Below are positions 10,157 through 19,948 of a DNA stretch of 20,507 nt, piece after piece. The DNA is taken from assembly GCA_051453625.1 (NCBI GenBank), contig JBOZIK010000001.1, positions 64,098,356 to 64,118,862 of the forward strand, given 5' to 3'. Position 1 is the first letter of the stretch. The number at the start of each line of letters is the position of its first letter. Below the pieces are notes generated by a model. It ran no database searches. It was not told the DNA's origin and saw only the letters and a list, made by a program, of their open reading frames with translations. The stretch comes from Welwitschia mirabilis. Its lineage: Eukaryota > Gnetophyta > Gnetopsida > Welwitschiales. The position numbers were made by a program, and so were the translations under genes.

Positions 10157-11316
10157 TGAAGGGTCTACAAATCCTAGAGCAAAAGTGGTGGGGGTGAGGG
10201 GTTGGGAAGATTAAATAGGTTTTAAAAATTTATAATTTACCCTTTAAAAATATGCCAAAGTATTAATACATTGTTAATAAGAACTAACTATTATCAAATA
10301 AATTCAAAGAATGAAAGATCAGAAAAATAACTAAAATGAAAAAATCAAGGAGGAGTACCAGATACAATGATTTATAGTGGCTTAGGAAAATTTTCCTAGT
10401 CTACTCTTGGCTGTTAACTTTAATCCTAAGCTGATTTAAATCCTTATGGCTCTCTTTTCAAGTTTCTAGATTAACTTGCAACCTTTACAAATGGACTTTG
10501 TAAGGCTAAGTCTTAACCTTTATAGAGTGGAGCTTTTGATGAGAATAGTATGCTTGAATGCATTAGCTCCACTAGATCTGGAGTGTAAGAAAAATTAAAA
10601 AAGTACTATTTGAAGATAAAATCACAAGTTAAAGCTTATACAGTGCAATATATTACTCTTTTTCAATGAATATTAATAGTACAAATGTGCTTTCTTATAT
10701 TGAAAATTGGTGCAAAAAATTATTATTCATTTGGCTTATATAGAAGATAATTATTTTGTCATGAAAGATGAATTTGATATTTCAATAGCTAGAAATAGAA
10801 GAGTAATAACTAAAAAATAAACTGAGCACTTTGTTTTTGCTATGACTAGTTGACCCCTTAACACATCCTATCGATCTTATTGGTTACTATCACTGAATTT
10901 GATTGATCTCACTTTCTTCTAATCAATTCAATATCCTTATTTTGTATAGTCCAGTTAACCCCATCTAAAGTTTGATCAACTACATTTGATCTAGGTCTAG
11001 TCAACCCTATTAATATCTAGTCGACCCACCATCAATTTAATCAGACAATTTTTGATTTAGGTCTAATTAATCCCTTATAGAGTCTAGTCATCCCTTGTGA
11101 ACTTTTACAGAAAACTTTAGTTCTAGGTCTAGTTAATCCATTTGGGATATAATTAATCTTTTATAAATTTTATCACTTTTTAAGTTCATGTAAATCTAGT
11201 AAAAAATGTTAGATTACTTTTGACCTATAAGGACTTTAACTTCCTAAAATGTTTACAATATATTACACTACACTAGATATCTTAGTTTGATATTAATTTG
11301 ATAATATAAATTAACA
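10157..11316 (-). mobile_element. 3' LTR of the Sirevirus-like element
   Basis: It aligns with 17785-18934. On the minus strand it starts TGTTAATTTATATTATC at 11316 and ends ...GGATTTGTAGACCCTTCA at 10157. It carries a series of GTCGAC-derived palindromes (agttgacccc near 10847, agttaacccc near 10941, agtcaaccct near 10998, agtcgaccca near 11019). It differs from the other LTR by an extra G-rich block at 10178-10212. Confidence 0.82.
10185..10206 (+). other. G-rich block, possible G-quadruplex
   Basis: The G runs GG, GGGGG, GGGG and GGG are separated by loops of 1 to 3 bases, in an otherwise strongly AT-rich context. The block lies in a ~35-base segment present in this LTR but replaced by ggaggaa in the other one. 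Confidence 0.55.
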
Positions 11317-11328
11317 ATCTCCCCCTTT
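11317..11328 (-). promoter_or_regulatory. Polypurine tract abutting the 3' LTR
   Basis: The minus strand reads AAAGGGGGAGAT immediately before the LTR start TGTTAA. This is the usual plus-strand primer of copia elements and fixes the LTR boundary at 11316/11317. Confidence 0.85.
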
Positions 11329-11386
11329 AACACTTATGGCAAACTTTATTTAATTATTAAAAAAAACTCTTAAGCTTATGAGAAAA

Positions 11387-11395
11387 CTCCCCCTT
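11387..11395 (-). promoter_or_regulatory. Second polypurine tract
   Basis: The minus strand reads AAGGGGGAG, about 60 bp upstream of the LTR-proximal tract and nearly identical to its core. Extra tracts of this type are described for Sireviruses. Confidence 0.55.
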
Positions 11396-11634
11396 ATGAT
11401 AAAAACTTAGAGTATTATCAACCAATACAACATTTTTCATTCCTTAACATATAGTTATAATTTTTGCAAAAATTAAATTGAAAAGTATTTAAATGCATGT
11501 TTTACAAGAATAATTATGATCATTTACTAAAACAACTAATAATAGAGCAACTACAAATGAGCATTCAAGGTGAGGTTTAATTTTTTAGAAATATACAATA
11601 ACCATACTGAAAATTTTTTGATAATAGACTATTT

Positions 11635-11647
11635 TCTTCCCCTTTTG
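11635..11647 (-). promoter_or_regulatory. Third purine tract
   Basis: The minus strand reads CAAAAGGGGAAGA, about 320 bp upstream of the 3' LTR. It may be a third polypurine tract or simply the end of the third ORF. Confidence 0.35.
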
Positions 11648-11649
11648 AT

Positions 11650-12770
11650 ACCAATGATAAAGAAGAAAAAACAATAAGACTTGAAGACCTAATTAGAATC
11701 CTTCTCTTTCTTAGATTCTTCTTTAGAATATAAGTCTTCTTCTTCTTTTTTTCTTATACCTCTTGGTGCTAAGAGCTGTCAACCTTCTTAGAAGTATCTA
11801 CAATTTTATAGCTAATTGCAATGAGAGCCTCTTTCATATGATAAGTGCATGAATCAAGCCATTTCAAGTACCATAGTATCTCTTTAAGAGAGGCCTACTT
11901 AGGGGAATAAGATTTTAAGAATTCCTTGAGTCTTAAGAAAATATACATGTGGAAGAAGTAACACATCCAATGGAATACATGAGAGTTAAAGTTTTAAGCT
12001 TAGGATGCAACTAACTTGAAAATGATAATATATATTTGCAATAAGAATGGAATATAGAAGATACCTAGTCTTATGGTATTCAAGTTGTGATATCATATTC
12101 TTAATAATAATGATAAGAACATCAATGGAGTGACCAGTTCCTACTAAATATAATAGATAAGTGTGATAGTTTAAGGTCTTATGATAATAACCAACAAGAG
12201 TAAAAAATTGTAAGTAAAAACCAAATGAAGAAATCATTACTTAGGAGTGATATGAGAGGTGAAAAGAGTGGTTTTCTACTGAATAAGCTTATCACAAAGC
12301 TGCCTGGTAACCTCAACTTTGTTCTCCATTGAGTCACGCAAGGGTTAAAACTTCTCATAGTCTCCTCAAGAGAGATTTGTGAGGGATGCTATCAAACCTA
12401 AGATAACTCTAATTCTTCTCCCTAAAACAAGAGTTAAAAAAGTAGTGATATCAGTATCATAAGAGTAATTATAGTAAAACATGCAAGTAAGGAAGGGGTA
12501 AGCAAGCCTAGAAACCTTAAGAAAGTAAGATAGATCTAGATTATTTAGGAGCCTTACCATATCCTTGAGCTTTCTAAGTTCCCTTGAAGATACTGACCTA
12601 TCCTTGTAGATACATTTCTTTTCCAACTTGTTTGAAAAATTATCAATGTATTCTTATAACATCCTTAAATAGAAATAACCTAGATCTTTGCTTGCTATCT
12701 CCTTTTGCAATAATCTTTTTGAACATCCATTAGTCATTTTAGACTTGTAGCATTTGATGAAGATAAAAAT
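11650..12770 (-). pseudogene. Third ORF of the Sirevirus-like element (plant transposon / envelope-like protein)
   Basis: Between RNase H and the 3' LTR the minus strand has coding-like segments in at least two frames. One (12366-12670) reads through NKLEKKCIYKDRSV, ELRKLKDMVRLL, AYPFLTCMFY and VLGRRIRVILGL. It has the layout of the plant transposon proteins often carried as a third ORF: conserved R/F region, YP..V..FY, then a GV-I-F-type end. A second segment (11986-12237) includes GHSIDVLIIII and KTRYLLYSILIANIYYHF, like the later part of the same proteins (...LPYG.LLT.IF..F). Stops separate the segments. In Sireviruses such an ORF has been called envelope-like; its role is unknown. I recognise it by pattern only, and the stretch below 11900 is too degraded to read. 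Confidence 0.45.
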
Positions 12771-13170
12771 GAAGGAAGGAAACTAATAAAAAAGTAAGAA
12801 ATATAGGAATAAAAGTGGAAATGAGGTAGGTAGGATTCCAAAAAGATCTTATAGAAAGGGTGAAATAAGTTGAATCTAAGGAAAAACATTAGTCCACTAT
12901 CTTTTCTCTAGTGCATAATCTTATAAGCCTAGTCAACTAGAGTAATATTCAGTTAACCCCTTAAGACATAAAATAAACTATTTTCAATTTTAATTGATAG
13001 AGACTTCAATCTAGTCTACCTGATTTGCTTCAAGTTTTCTTGAAAAGATTCTAGGTGATTGAGTAAAAATATGATAAACCTGACTTCCCCAAGTTTGATT
13101 AAAGGAATTAAAAACCTAGTCAACCATCTTATTGGAGGATGATGACAAAAATTCTAATTCAAGATAAATA
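12771..13170 (-). other. Non-coding spacer between RNase H and the third ORF
   Basis: No reading frame is recognisable. It contains GTCGAC-derived motifs like those of the LTRs (agtcaactag near 12934, agttaacccc near 12952, agtcaaccat near 13119), so palindrome-bearing sequence also occurs inside the element. Confidence 0.4.
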
Positions 13171-13640
13171 TTTAGAAATATGTCAAAATTTAGGGATCTA
13201 TAAAAATATTAGCTAGCTATTGGTTAGTGTTTATAAAATTTATAGAAATATTACCTTTTTAAACTTAATCTATAAGAAAATAATGTCTAAGTTTAATATG
13301 TTTAGTGCAAGAATGCTAAAAATGATTTTTTAATATTTTAATGACACTTATATTATCATAAAAAATTAGTACCTAATCATATTTAATTTTGAAATCTTTG
13401 AGTATTTCTTTCATCCATAGAAGATGGGGATAACAACTTCTTGCTAATATATATTATGTTTCTATTATGAAAAGAGAGATAGAATTTTTTTTCTTACTTG
13501 TCAACCTACCAAACATGATCCTACAAAGAAGTAATTTTTACTAGCACTATTCTGATTATCTTTACATCCAGCTCAATCTGCATCACTAAAACTTGCAAGT
13601 TCACAAGAATTTCCTACTTGTATCTTTTATATATCTTATA
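13171..13640 (-). pseudogene. pol: Ribonuclease H domain, decayed
   Basis: Copia RNase H would remove the RNA strand of the RNA:DNA hybrid. The segment encoded around 13500-13600 reads ASFSDADxAGCKDNQNSASK, with the x a TGA where tryptophan or a similar residue is usual; it keeps the SDADxAG core with the catalytic Asp. The C-terminal part (13200-13350) reads TKHIKLRHYFL and then NISINFI, matching the TKHIDIRHHFLR end of the family. Several stops and at least one frameshift are present. It lies directly downstream of RT in the polyprotein. Confidence 0.75.
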
Positions 13641-13879
13641 ATTCTTTTGATATCTTTGAGGTAAGATTCCTTAGATTTGATCTAATATCTAGCACACATA
13701 GCAACACTAAACATGATGTTAGGTCTACTAGCTATTAAATATAGTAAGATCCCTATCATGCTTCTATAGAGTTTTTAATCCACTCATTTTCTATAATCAT
13801 CAAAACTAAATTTACAAGAAGTTAACATAAGTGTGTTGGTTGATTTTGCATTTTTATTCTCAAATCACTTAATCAACTC

Positions 13880-14690
13880 CTTCGCATATTTTGATGGGAA
13901 GACAAAATACCCTATTTTTTTTGCTTAATTTATAGATTAAGAGACATGTGTACTTCCCTAAGCATTCTCATCTCAAAGTGTATTGTTATAATATTAGCAA
14001 ATTCTAGTGAAAGTTCCTCTTTTAAAGCCTCAAAAATTATATTATTGGCATAGATCTAAATGATAATAAAAGATTTTTTAAGTTTCTTAATAACAAGTGT
14101 TTTGTTCACTGCTCTTTAGCTATAACCACTATCCTTATGAAACATTGTTAGTTTTTCATATCATACCCTAAGTTCTTGTTTTAATCCATATAAGGTCTTT
14201 TTAAGTTTATAAAAACGGTTTTTTTTATGAGAACATATGAATTCTATTGGTTGTTCCACATACTCTTCTTCACTGAGAGTTCCATTTAAGCAAGAACTCT
14301 TTACATCCATTTGGAATACTTTAAAATTTTTTAAGGTTCTAAAGGAAATAATAATTCTAATATTATCTAGTCTTATCGTAGGATAAAAGGTATTTTCTAT
14401 ATCAATCCCTTTAATTTTATTGTAGCCTTGAGTTACTAATCTAACCTTATTCTTGATCACATTATTGTGTTGATCACACTAATTCTTAAAAATCCATTTT
14501 ATTCCAATCACATTTTGATACTTTGGTTTTTTCACTAATTTCCAAAAATCATTTCTTTTAAATTGTTATAATTATTCTTACATTACCATCATTCATTCTT
14601 CATGAATTTTATCCTCTTCATATTTCTTTGTTTCAACTTGAGAGACATAATAGATGTGAGTATAAAAATTTTTAATTGAATTTATTATTA
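13880..14690 (-). pseudogene. pol: Reverse transcriptase domain, decayed
   Basis: This is a copia RT (RVT_2 type). The longest open stretch (14161-14460) holds NKVRLVTQGYNK, VFQMDVKSSCLNG (first catalytic Asp kept), EEYVEQPIEF and YKLKKTLYGLKQ. Upstream in the same frame, NVIGIKWIFKN matches the family's IGTKWVFRNK. Downstream, the active-site YxDD box reads YANN at 14041-14052, with both aspartates changed to asparagine (GAT to AAT). FEMRML and LQIKQ-like motifs continue to about 13910. The enzyme cannot be active. Confidence 0.88.
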
Positions 14691-14699
14691 CATTCTTGA

Positions 14700-15560
14700 G
14701 TTTACATCTCTAAATAACTAAGTAAAGGGTGATCTTTTAGTTCTCTAAACTTCTTGGAAATTATCTCTTTTGTTGTTTCCTCTTCTTTTTAATTTGTGAC
14801 TTATTTTATGGTTGTGATACTTAGGAAATATCTTCTTCATTGCTCAAAGAAAGAGGTTTAGTATTGATATCATCTATTTATACATTTATGAACTCTTCTA
14901 CTACTAGAATTCATTTGTTAAATACCTATAAGCTCTATTTCTAGTTGAATTGCCAAGAAAATTTTCTTTATCTACTTTAGACTCAAATTTTCTCAAATGC
15001 CCTCTAGCTTTTAAAATAAATCACTTGCTTCTAAAATCTTTAAAATAGGATACATTTGATTTTGTTCCTTTCTAAAGCTCATAGTGGGCTTTATTCATTC
15101 TAGATATTAGACAAACTCTATCAATAATATAACATGTAGTACTTACTACTTCAGCCGCAAAGGGTTTTGGTACCTTATTATCATTAAGCATTGTTCTTGC
15201 CATCTCCTGAAGGACCCTTTTTTTTTCTTTCTACTACTTCATTTTATTATGGGATTTTAGTGCTAAAAATTAATGTTATTTCAATTTTCATATAATATTT
15301 CTTAAAAACATGATTTTCAAATTCCCCTTTGTGATTTGTTCTAATTTATTTAATAGTATCCCTTTTCATTTTAAATTTTATTAATATTTTAACATAACCT
15401 TTGAAAGTTTCACCCTTGTTTCCTGGGAAAGAACTCCATGTGAATCTAGAGAAGTCATCTACCATTGTCAGAAAGTATCATATTCCTCTCAGGCTCTTAG
15501 TTTAAATAGGACCTATCAAGTTCATATAAATAAGTTCAAGGGAATTATTATGAAAACTAA
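14700..15560 (-). pseudogene. pol: Integrase core and linker to RT, decayed
   Basis: Motifs in order are ELIYMNLIGPI (15498-15530, where MDLFGP is usual), TMVDDFSRFTW (about 15430-15470), RTNHKGEFENHVF (about 15310-15345, where SDxGGEF is usual), P**NEVVERK (about 15225-15255, where PQQNGVVERK is usual) and MARTMLNDNKVPK...CYII (about 15130-15205). FKDFRSK and FLGNSTRNRAY follow. Both catalytic aspartates read as Asn (15520-15522 and 15334-15336); the glutamate of VVERK is kept. The linker to RT (14700-14920) is too damaged to read in full, though KFRELKDHPL fits the usual sequence before RT. Confidence 0.85.
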
Positions 15561-15790
15561 GTTTTTACTCTTATGGGAGGCTCTTATTTGTTTTCCTTTT
15601 TAACATGCCTTACAGAACCCGTGTTTAATAATATTAATCTTAAATATTTCTATTACTATTTTTGTTTTAATGATGATTTTAATATAAGCATAGTTTACAT
15701 GATCTAACTATTATTACCACAACTCTTCTTGGTTTATATGAGAAAAATGATAAACAAAGGAAGTTTGATCAATACTGTAAAACATTTCTA
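15561..15790 (-). pseudogene. pol: GAG-pre-integrase / HHCC zinc-binding domain, decayed
   Basis: The minus strand reads ELW, three stops, then LDHVNYAYIK (about 15680-15732), where the family has LWHRRLGH. This is followed by FCKAC, a stop and KGKQIRASHK (about 15580-15617). The first zinc-ligand histidine is lost to a stop; the second His and the CxxC are kept. Confidence 0.75.
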
Positions 15791-16140
15791 TTCTATTTTC
15801 TTTAAGAAGAACTTTATTTGTTTTACCATGTCTAGATTTACATTTTTTATAATAAAAAATAACTTTATAATCTCAATTACAAACTTGACTTATACCAAGC
15901 AAATTATGTTTAATACCATTTACATAAAAAACTTCATTAATTTTAAGCATGTTACCTCCATTGGTTCTACTAATGCCTTCAATTTTTTCCTTTCCATCAT
16001 CATCAAAGGTTACTTCTCCTCCATTAAATTGTTCAAATGCTGAAATATTGATTTGTTACTTATCATGTGATAAAAAAAACCAATATCCAATTACCAACAA
16101 GTTCCTCTTAATGCCTTGAACACTATTTAAATCAACAAGC
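15791..16140 (-). pseudogene. pol: Copia aspartic protease, C-terminal part, decayed
   Basis: The stretch antisense to 15880-16043 reads FNGGEVTFDDDGKEKIEG, then KINEVFYVNGIKHNLLGISQ, a stop-interrupted CN-DYKVIFYYKKC, and on into the GAG-pre-integrase domain. This matches the VTFGD..KGKI.G and V..L.HNLLSISQL signature of plant copia proteases. The active-site segment (about 16060-16110) keeps NWIL and HM, but the D-S/T-G triplet is gone, apparently through a deletion and frameshift. The enzyme would have processed the polyprotein. An open frame on the plus strand at 15729-16043 is only its antisense shadow. Confidence 0.75.
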
Positions 16141-16790
16141 TTTTCAAATTATTAGCCTCACCCACTTAGTTATTTTGGACTATTATGTTATAAAAGTTTT
16201 AGGGATAAATTTAAATGGAAAATTACTATTTTAAATGATCTAATTTTTTACAAAAATGATAAGTAATATTTGAAAGAAAATTATTATTTTGTCATGTTAC
16301 CTTATCCACATGAATAATTGGTTTTGAAGAGGTGAATCCAATACCTCTTTTGTTATGGACTGATCTTTTTATTTCAAGCATCTATTTTAATTTACTAGAA
16401 CTATTATAAAATTTATTTACAAAATGAAATAATAATTTTACCTCTTGAATTAGCTCTATGTTCTCTATTTAAATCATCTTGTACTTGGCGTCTAATACTT
16501 CTTTTTCTTTGTTTAAAGGCTCTATTATTTTATTTAGTTCATTGATCGGATTTGCTATTTTTTTATATTCTAAGTATAGCTCTTGGGAGATTTTTTCCAA
16601 ATCTTCTTCTCCTTCCTCGATAATGTCTAAATCATCTAGTTTAGTTGAAAAAGTCCTCTATTTTAAGGGAGGTACTATTACCATAAAAGAAAGTCTCTTA
16701 TCTCCATCTAATTCTTGATTAGAATTGTTGTCTTCCTCCTCATCCATATTATTCTAAGTGGTAATAGATGATACTTTCTTGGATTTTCTC
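16141..16790 (-). pseudogene. gag: Gag C-terminal coiled-coil region, decayed
   Basis: Acidic and coiled-coil rich. It contains MDEEEDNNSN, then ELYLEYKKIANPINELNK followed by EPLNKEKEVLDAKYK, and ends with SSSKLK, a stop, MLEIKRSVHNKRGIGF. That last motif matches the ML..Q...DK.GLGY signature just before the protease in Sirevirus-like gag proteins. Interrupted by stops. The plus-strand ORF at 16479-16718 is a shadow. Confidence 0.65.
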
Positions 16791-17712
16791 TAATCATGTC
16801 TGTTCCTAGAACATTTCTTTGTAACATGTTTACATTTGTTACAACATAGCATTGGATCTCCTTTTCTTTCTCTTGATCTCTTCTTGACTTGAATTGACTC
16901 CTTTTAGGCCCTTGTTTAATTTACCATCTCTTTTTTTTCTATGCAAGAATTTTTTAAATTTTCTTACTAAAAGTGCAACCTCGTCCTCATTAAGATACTC
17001 ATCTGATTTTTCAAATCTAAAATATTTGTTCACATCTTTTAATGCAATATTTTTCTTCTTATCTTCAGATAACTTCAATTCATAAGTTTGAAGATTATCT
17101 TGTAGTATTTAGGCCATCTGATTGATGTTCTTACTTTCCTTAATGATAGTGAGCTTTATCTCAAAAATGATTTGGAAGAGATCTTAGAACTCTTTTTACC
17201 ACTTTTTATTCCTCCATATTTTCTCTTAGCCTTACTAGTGAGTTCATTATATCTATCAATCTAGTGGATAACTATTATAGAGTTTCTTCCTCTTGCATGT
17301 AAATGTCTTTAAACTTCAAGATGAGCATCTATAATCTTGTCTACTTTATGGTAGATGTCCCCTTATGAGATATTTTAATAATGTCTCAATATTTCTTAGA
17401 ATGATCACAATTTATGATCCTCTTAAATTCTTTTACACAAACTGCACAAAAAATAACATTAAGAGCATAGGCTTCTATGGTTCCTTTGGCCTTATCAATG
17501 GAATTTCGTTGGTTACAAGGTTTCCAAACAATGATGGTGGTATTATTGCTATTTATTTTAGCTATTGTAGAAGCATCATATCCATTATAGATAACCTCTT
17601 CTATGTTTACATCAAGTGACCTAAGAAAAACTCTTATTATGGCCTTCCAATATACATAGTTCATTTCATCAAACATTGATGGCCTTTCAATAGAAATACC
17701 ATCTGTAGGGTT
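16791..17712 (-). pseudogene. gag: Gag (UBN2-type capsid) with damaged zinc knuckle
   Basis: From the 5' side it reads NPTDGISIERPSMFDEMNY, then VYWKAIIRVFLRSLD, which is the PP.FDG.NY.YWK..M..FL conserved start of plant copia gag. KEFKRIINCDHSKKYW, a KGTS-like motif, EEETL and LRSLP follow in several frames. ALKDVNKYFRFEKSDEYLNE, then DEVALLVRKFKKFL, leads to the nucleocapsid. The zinc knuckle (16817-16850) reads CNKCKHVTKKC, where CX2CX4HX4C is normal, so three residues of the CX4H spacer appear lost, and a frameshift precedes it. No intact ATG is seen at the expected start. Two frames are open for 80-96 codons only. Confidence 0.82.
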
Positions 17713-17770
17713 ACCTATGGCTAGGGTTATGAAGTTAAGATCTATTAGGATCTATGATTGAATCAACTTA

Positions 17771-17784
17771 GCTCTGATAACAAA
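17771..17784 (-). promoter_or_regulatory. Primer-binding site of the Sirevirus-like element
   Basis: The plus strand is gctctgataacaaa; the minus strand TTTGTTATCAGAGC differs at one position from TTTGGTATCAGAGC, the complement of the initiator tRNA-Met 3' end. It lies directly after the 5' LTR end. Confidence 0.85.
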
Positions 17785-18934
17785 TGAAGGATCTCTGAAT
17801 CCTAGGGAGGAATAGGTTTTAAAAATTTATAATTTATGCCTTAAAAATACATCAAAATATCAATACATTTTAAAAAAGAACTAACTATTATCAAATGAAT
17901 TCAGAGAATGAATGAGTGGGAAAATAATTGAAATGAAGATACCAAGGAGGAGCATTAGACAAAATTATTTATAGTGATTTAGAAAAATCTGCTTATTCCA
18001 CTCTTGACTATCAGCTTCAATCCTAAGCTAATCCAAATCTTTGTTACTCTCTTTTTAGATTTCTAAGTCAACCTACAACCTTTATAAATGGACTTTTTAA
18101 AGTTAAATCTTAACCTTTATAGAGTAGAGCTTTTAATTAGGATTATGTATCTAAATGCACTAGATCTATAGATCTGGAGTGCAAGCAAAATGAGAATACA
18201 GTATCTAAAGAGAAAATCACAAGTACATAATCATACAATGTAGTACATTACTCTTTTTTAATTAATATCAGTAGTACAAATGTGCTTTCTTCTATTGAAA
18301 ATTAGTGCCAAATATTTCTATTCATTTAGCTTATATAGAAGATAATTCTTATGCCATGAAAAATGAATTTGATAATTCAATGGCTAGAAATAAAATGATA
18401 ACAGCAAAAAAAAAAAATAAATATATAGTTCTATTTTTTACTATGATTAGTTAACCTCTTGATACATCTAGTCGATCTGATTGGTTGCTATCATTAGAGT
18501 TGGTTAACCTCAATTTTTTTAATTGATCCAATATTCTTATATCATATAGTCTAATTAACCCCATCTAAATTTTGGTTAACCACATTCAGTCTAGGTCTGG
18601 TGGATCCTCCTTCGTTTTAGTCGATCGTTATCAATTTTATTAGATAATTTTTGGTTTATGTCTGGTTGATGCCTTATGGAGTCTGATTGACCCCTTATGA
18701 AGTCTGATTGATTCCTTATGAACTTTGATAAAAACTTTAGTTCTAGCTTTGGTTCACTCCTTTGAAATTCGATTGATCCCTTATTAATTTTGTCACTTTT
18801 CATGTTCATGCAAAGCTAGTAAAAAATGTTAGATTACTTTTGACTTGTAAGGACTTTAATTCCTAAAATATTTACAAATATTATGCTACACTAGATATGT
18901 TAGTTTGATATTAATTTATCAATATAACTTAACC
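17785..18934 (-). mobile_element. 5' LTR of the Sirevirus-like element
   Basis: It aligns with 10157-11316. On the minus strand it starts near 18934 (terminal TG changed; GGTTAAG in place of TGTTAA) and ends ...GATCCTTCA at 17785. GTCGAC-derived palindromes are present (agttaacctc near 18449, agtcgatctg near 18471, ggttaaccac near 18574, agtcgatcgt near 18619). The minus-strand ORF at 18591-18809 lies entirely in this LTR and carries repeats encoded by the palindrome array (NQSDFIRGQSDSIRHQ); I do not regard it as a gene. Confidence 0.82.
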
Positions 18935-18939
18935 TAAGA
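18935..18939. repeat. Right target-site duplication (taaga)
   Basis: Abuts the 5' LTR outer end and matches the left flank taaaa at 4 of 5 bases. Confidence 0.5.
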
Positions 18940-19480
18940 AGAAACAATAATATGGTTATTTTAGAAATTGGAAAAATTGAAAAGGAGAATCTAGTTACAA
19001 TCCACAACCAAATAATGGAAAGAAACCTAAATAATCTTTTATACCTATACAACCTAACCAAATCCAAAGGAAGCTAGTTATAAAGCTATTAGAACTAGGT
19101 TAGGTAGAAATCATCATTCTAATTCATGTCCTAAGAAAGGAAAAAAACCATTAAAAATTAGAGAGTGATTAAAAATAGTTCAAATGAAGAAGGTATGGAT
19201 GATTTCTTACCATTTCTAATAAGAAGGAAGATAACAAGGATTTTTTTAAATAAAGGAGAAAAGGATGTAGAATATTTAATCAGAGTTGTAGAAGATACTT
19301 TAGTTATCTTATGTTTAGTAAAAATGTTAAAAGACATTCCCTTTTACTAAAAGCAAATGAAGAAGTTATGTAGTAAAGAGGGAAGTAAGAAAAAGAAAGA
19401 AAGAATTTATGATGAAAAATCAATAAAAAAATCAACTAAAAGAGTTTAGGTATCTTGGACCTCTACTCAAGCTCTATAAT
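18940..19480 (+). pseudogene. gag: Ty3/gypsy gag remnant, 3' part
   Basis: This continues the gypsy gag tail cut at 10156. SYNPQPNNGKKPK and SFIPIQPNQ resemble the proline/asparagine-rich nucleocapsid tails of Athila-like elements. RNHHSNSCPKKGKK near 19108-19155 may be the rest of a second zinc knuckle. The short ORF 19165-19350 (EEGMDDFLPFLIRRK) is probably a fragment of the linker to protease; I see no domain in it. Confidence 0.5.
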
Positions 19481-19500
19481 AAAATCAAACCAAGAAGTAT

Positions 19501-19890
19501 ATTGACTCTAGAATACTACTAGTAGATATAGTTGTTGAAGGTGCCTATAAAATAGAAGCTTTAATGGATTTAGAATTTAGTATTAATGTCATTTTCTATG
19601 ATACATTTAAGTATCTTAAAAGTCCACATTTAACTCTATATAATGGAGACGTTTACATGGTAGATGGTTGTATAGTAAGACCAAAGGGCATAATGAAGAG
19701 TACATTAATAAAACTACAAGGATTTAGATATTTAGTAGATCACATTGTCATGAAGATAAGAGTAAATACTCATTCTATTATCTTGGGGAGACATTGAATG
19801 ATAATAGCTAATAAAACTATTTATTCCAAGAAGGAAGTAATAGAGATTAGTTTAAAAGACCTTGTGTAGTAAATAAAAATATTTGATGAG
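19501..19890 (+). pseudogene. pro: Ty3/gypsy retropepsin-like protease remnant
   Basis: In one frame from 19501 the translation reads VVEGAYKIEALMDLEFSINV, then IFYDTFKYL, VDGCIVRPKGIMK, FRYLVDHIVMKI and IILGRH. This is the order of the plant gypsy protease: ALIDxGxSxNxxP..., the V.P.GI...V.V....F..DF.V flap and body, and ILGRPxL. The catalytic Asp is kept, but the following residues read DLE where D-L/S-G is typical, a G-to-E change. A TGA follows ILGRH. The frame then continues as NKTIYSKKEVIEISLK to about 19868. It sits downstream of gag, in the expected order. Confidence 0.7.
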
Positions 19891-19948
19891 GTAGAAATTA
19901 AATACATTTCTTATAATAGGAGGAATAGTGCTAATATGTATTGGAATA

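Larger units (their letters stand above)
10157..18934 (-). mobile_element. Sirevirus-like Ty1/copia retrotransposon, near full length, inactive
   Basis: The element spans 8.8 kb. It has direct LTRs of about 1.15 kb, a tRNA-Met PBS, copia order gag-protease-integrase-RT-RNase H, an extra ORF between RNase H and the 3' LTR, and polypurine tracts next to that LTR. In established classifications the copia domain order, a third ORF, several polypurine tracts and palindrome-rich LTRs together point to Sireviruses. No reading frame is open: stops and frameshifts occur in every domain and key catalytic residues are lost. Over roughly the last 150 bases of the LTRs I see about 17 differences plus small indels, so it is an old insertion. 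It interrupts the plus-strand gypsy gag-protease remnant. Confidence 0.85.

Noticed and set aside
16479-17619. Plus-strand ORFs at 16479-16718, 16894-17085 and 17365-17619
   Set aside because: They are antisense to gag segments with clear copia motifs on the minus strand.
18591-18809. Minus-strand ORF with a repeated NQSD/RGQSD/RHQPD pattern
   Set aside because: It lies wholly in the 5' LTR, and the peptide repeat simply translates the palindrome array; the other LTR lacks a matching frame.
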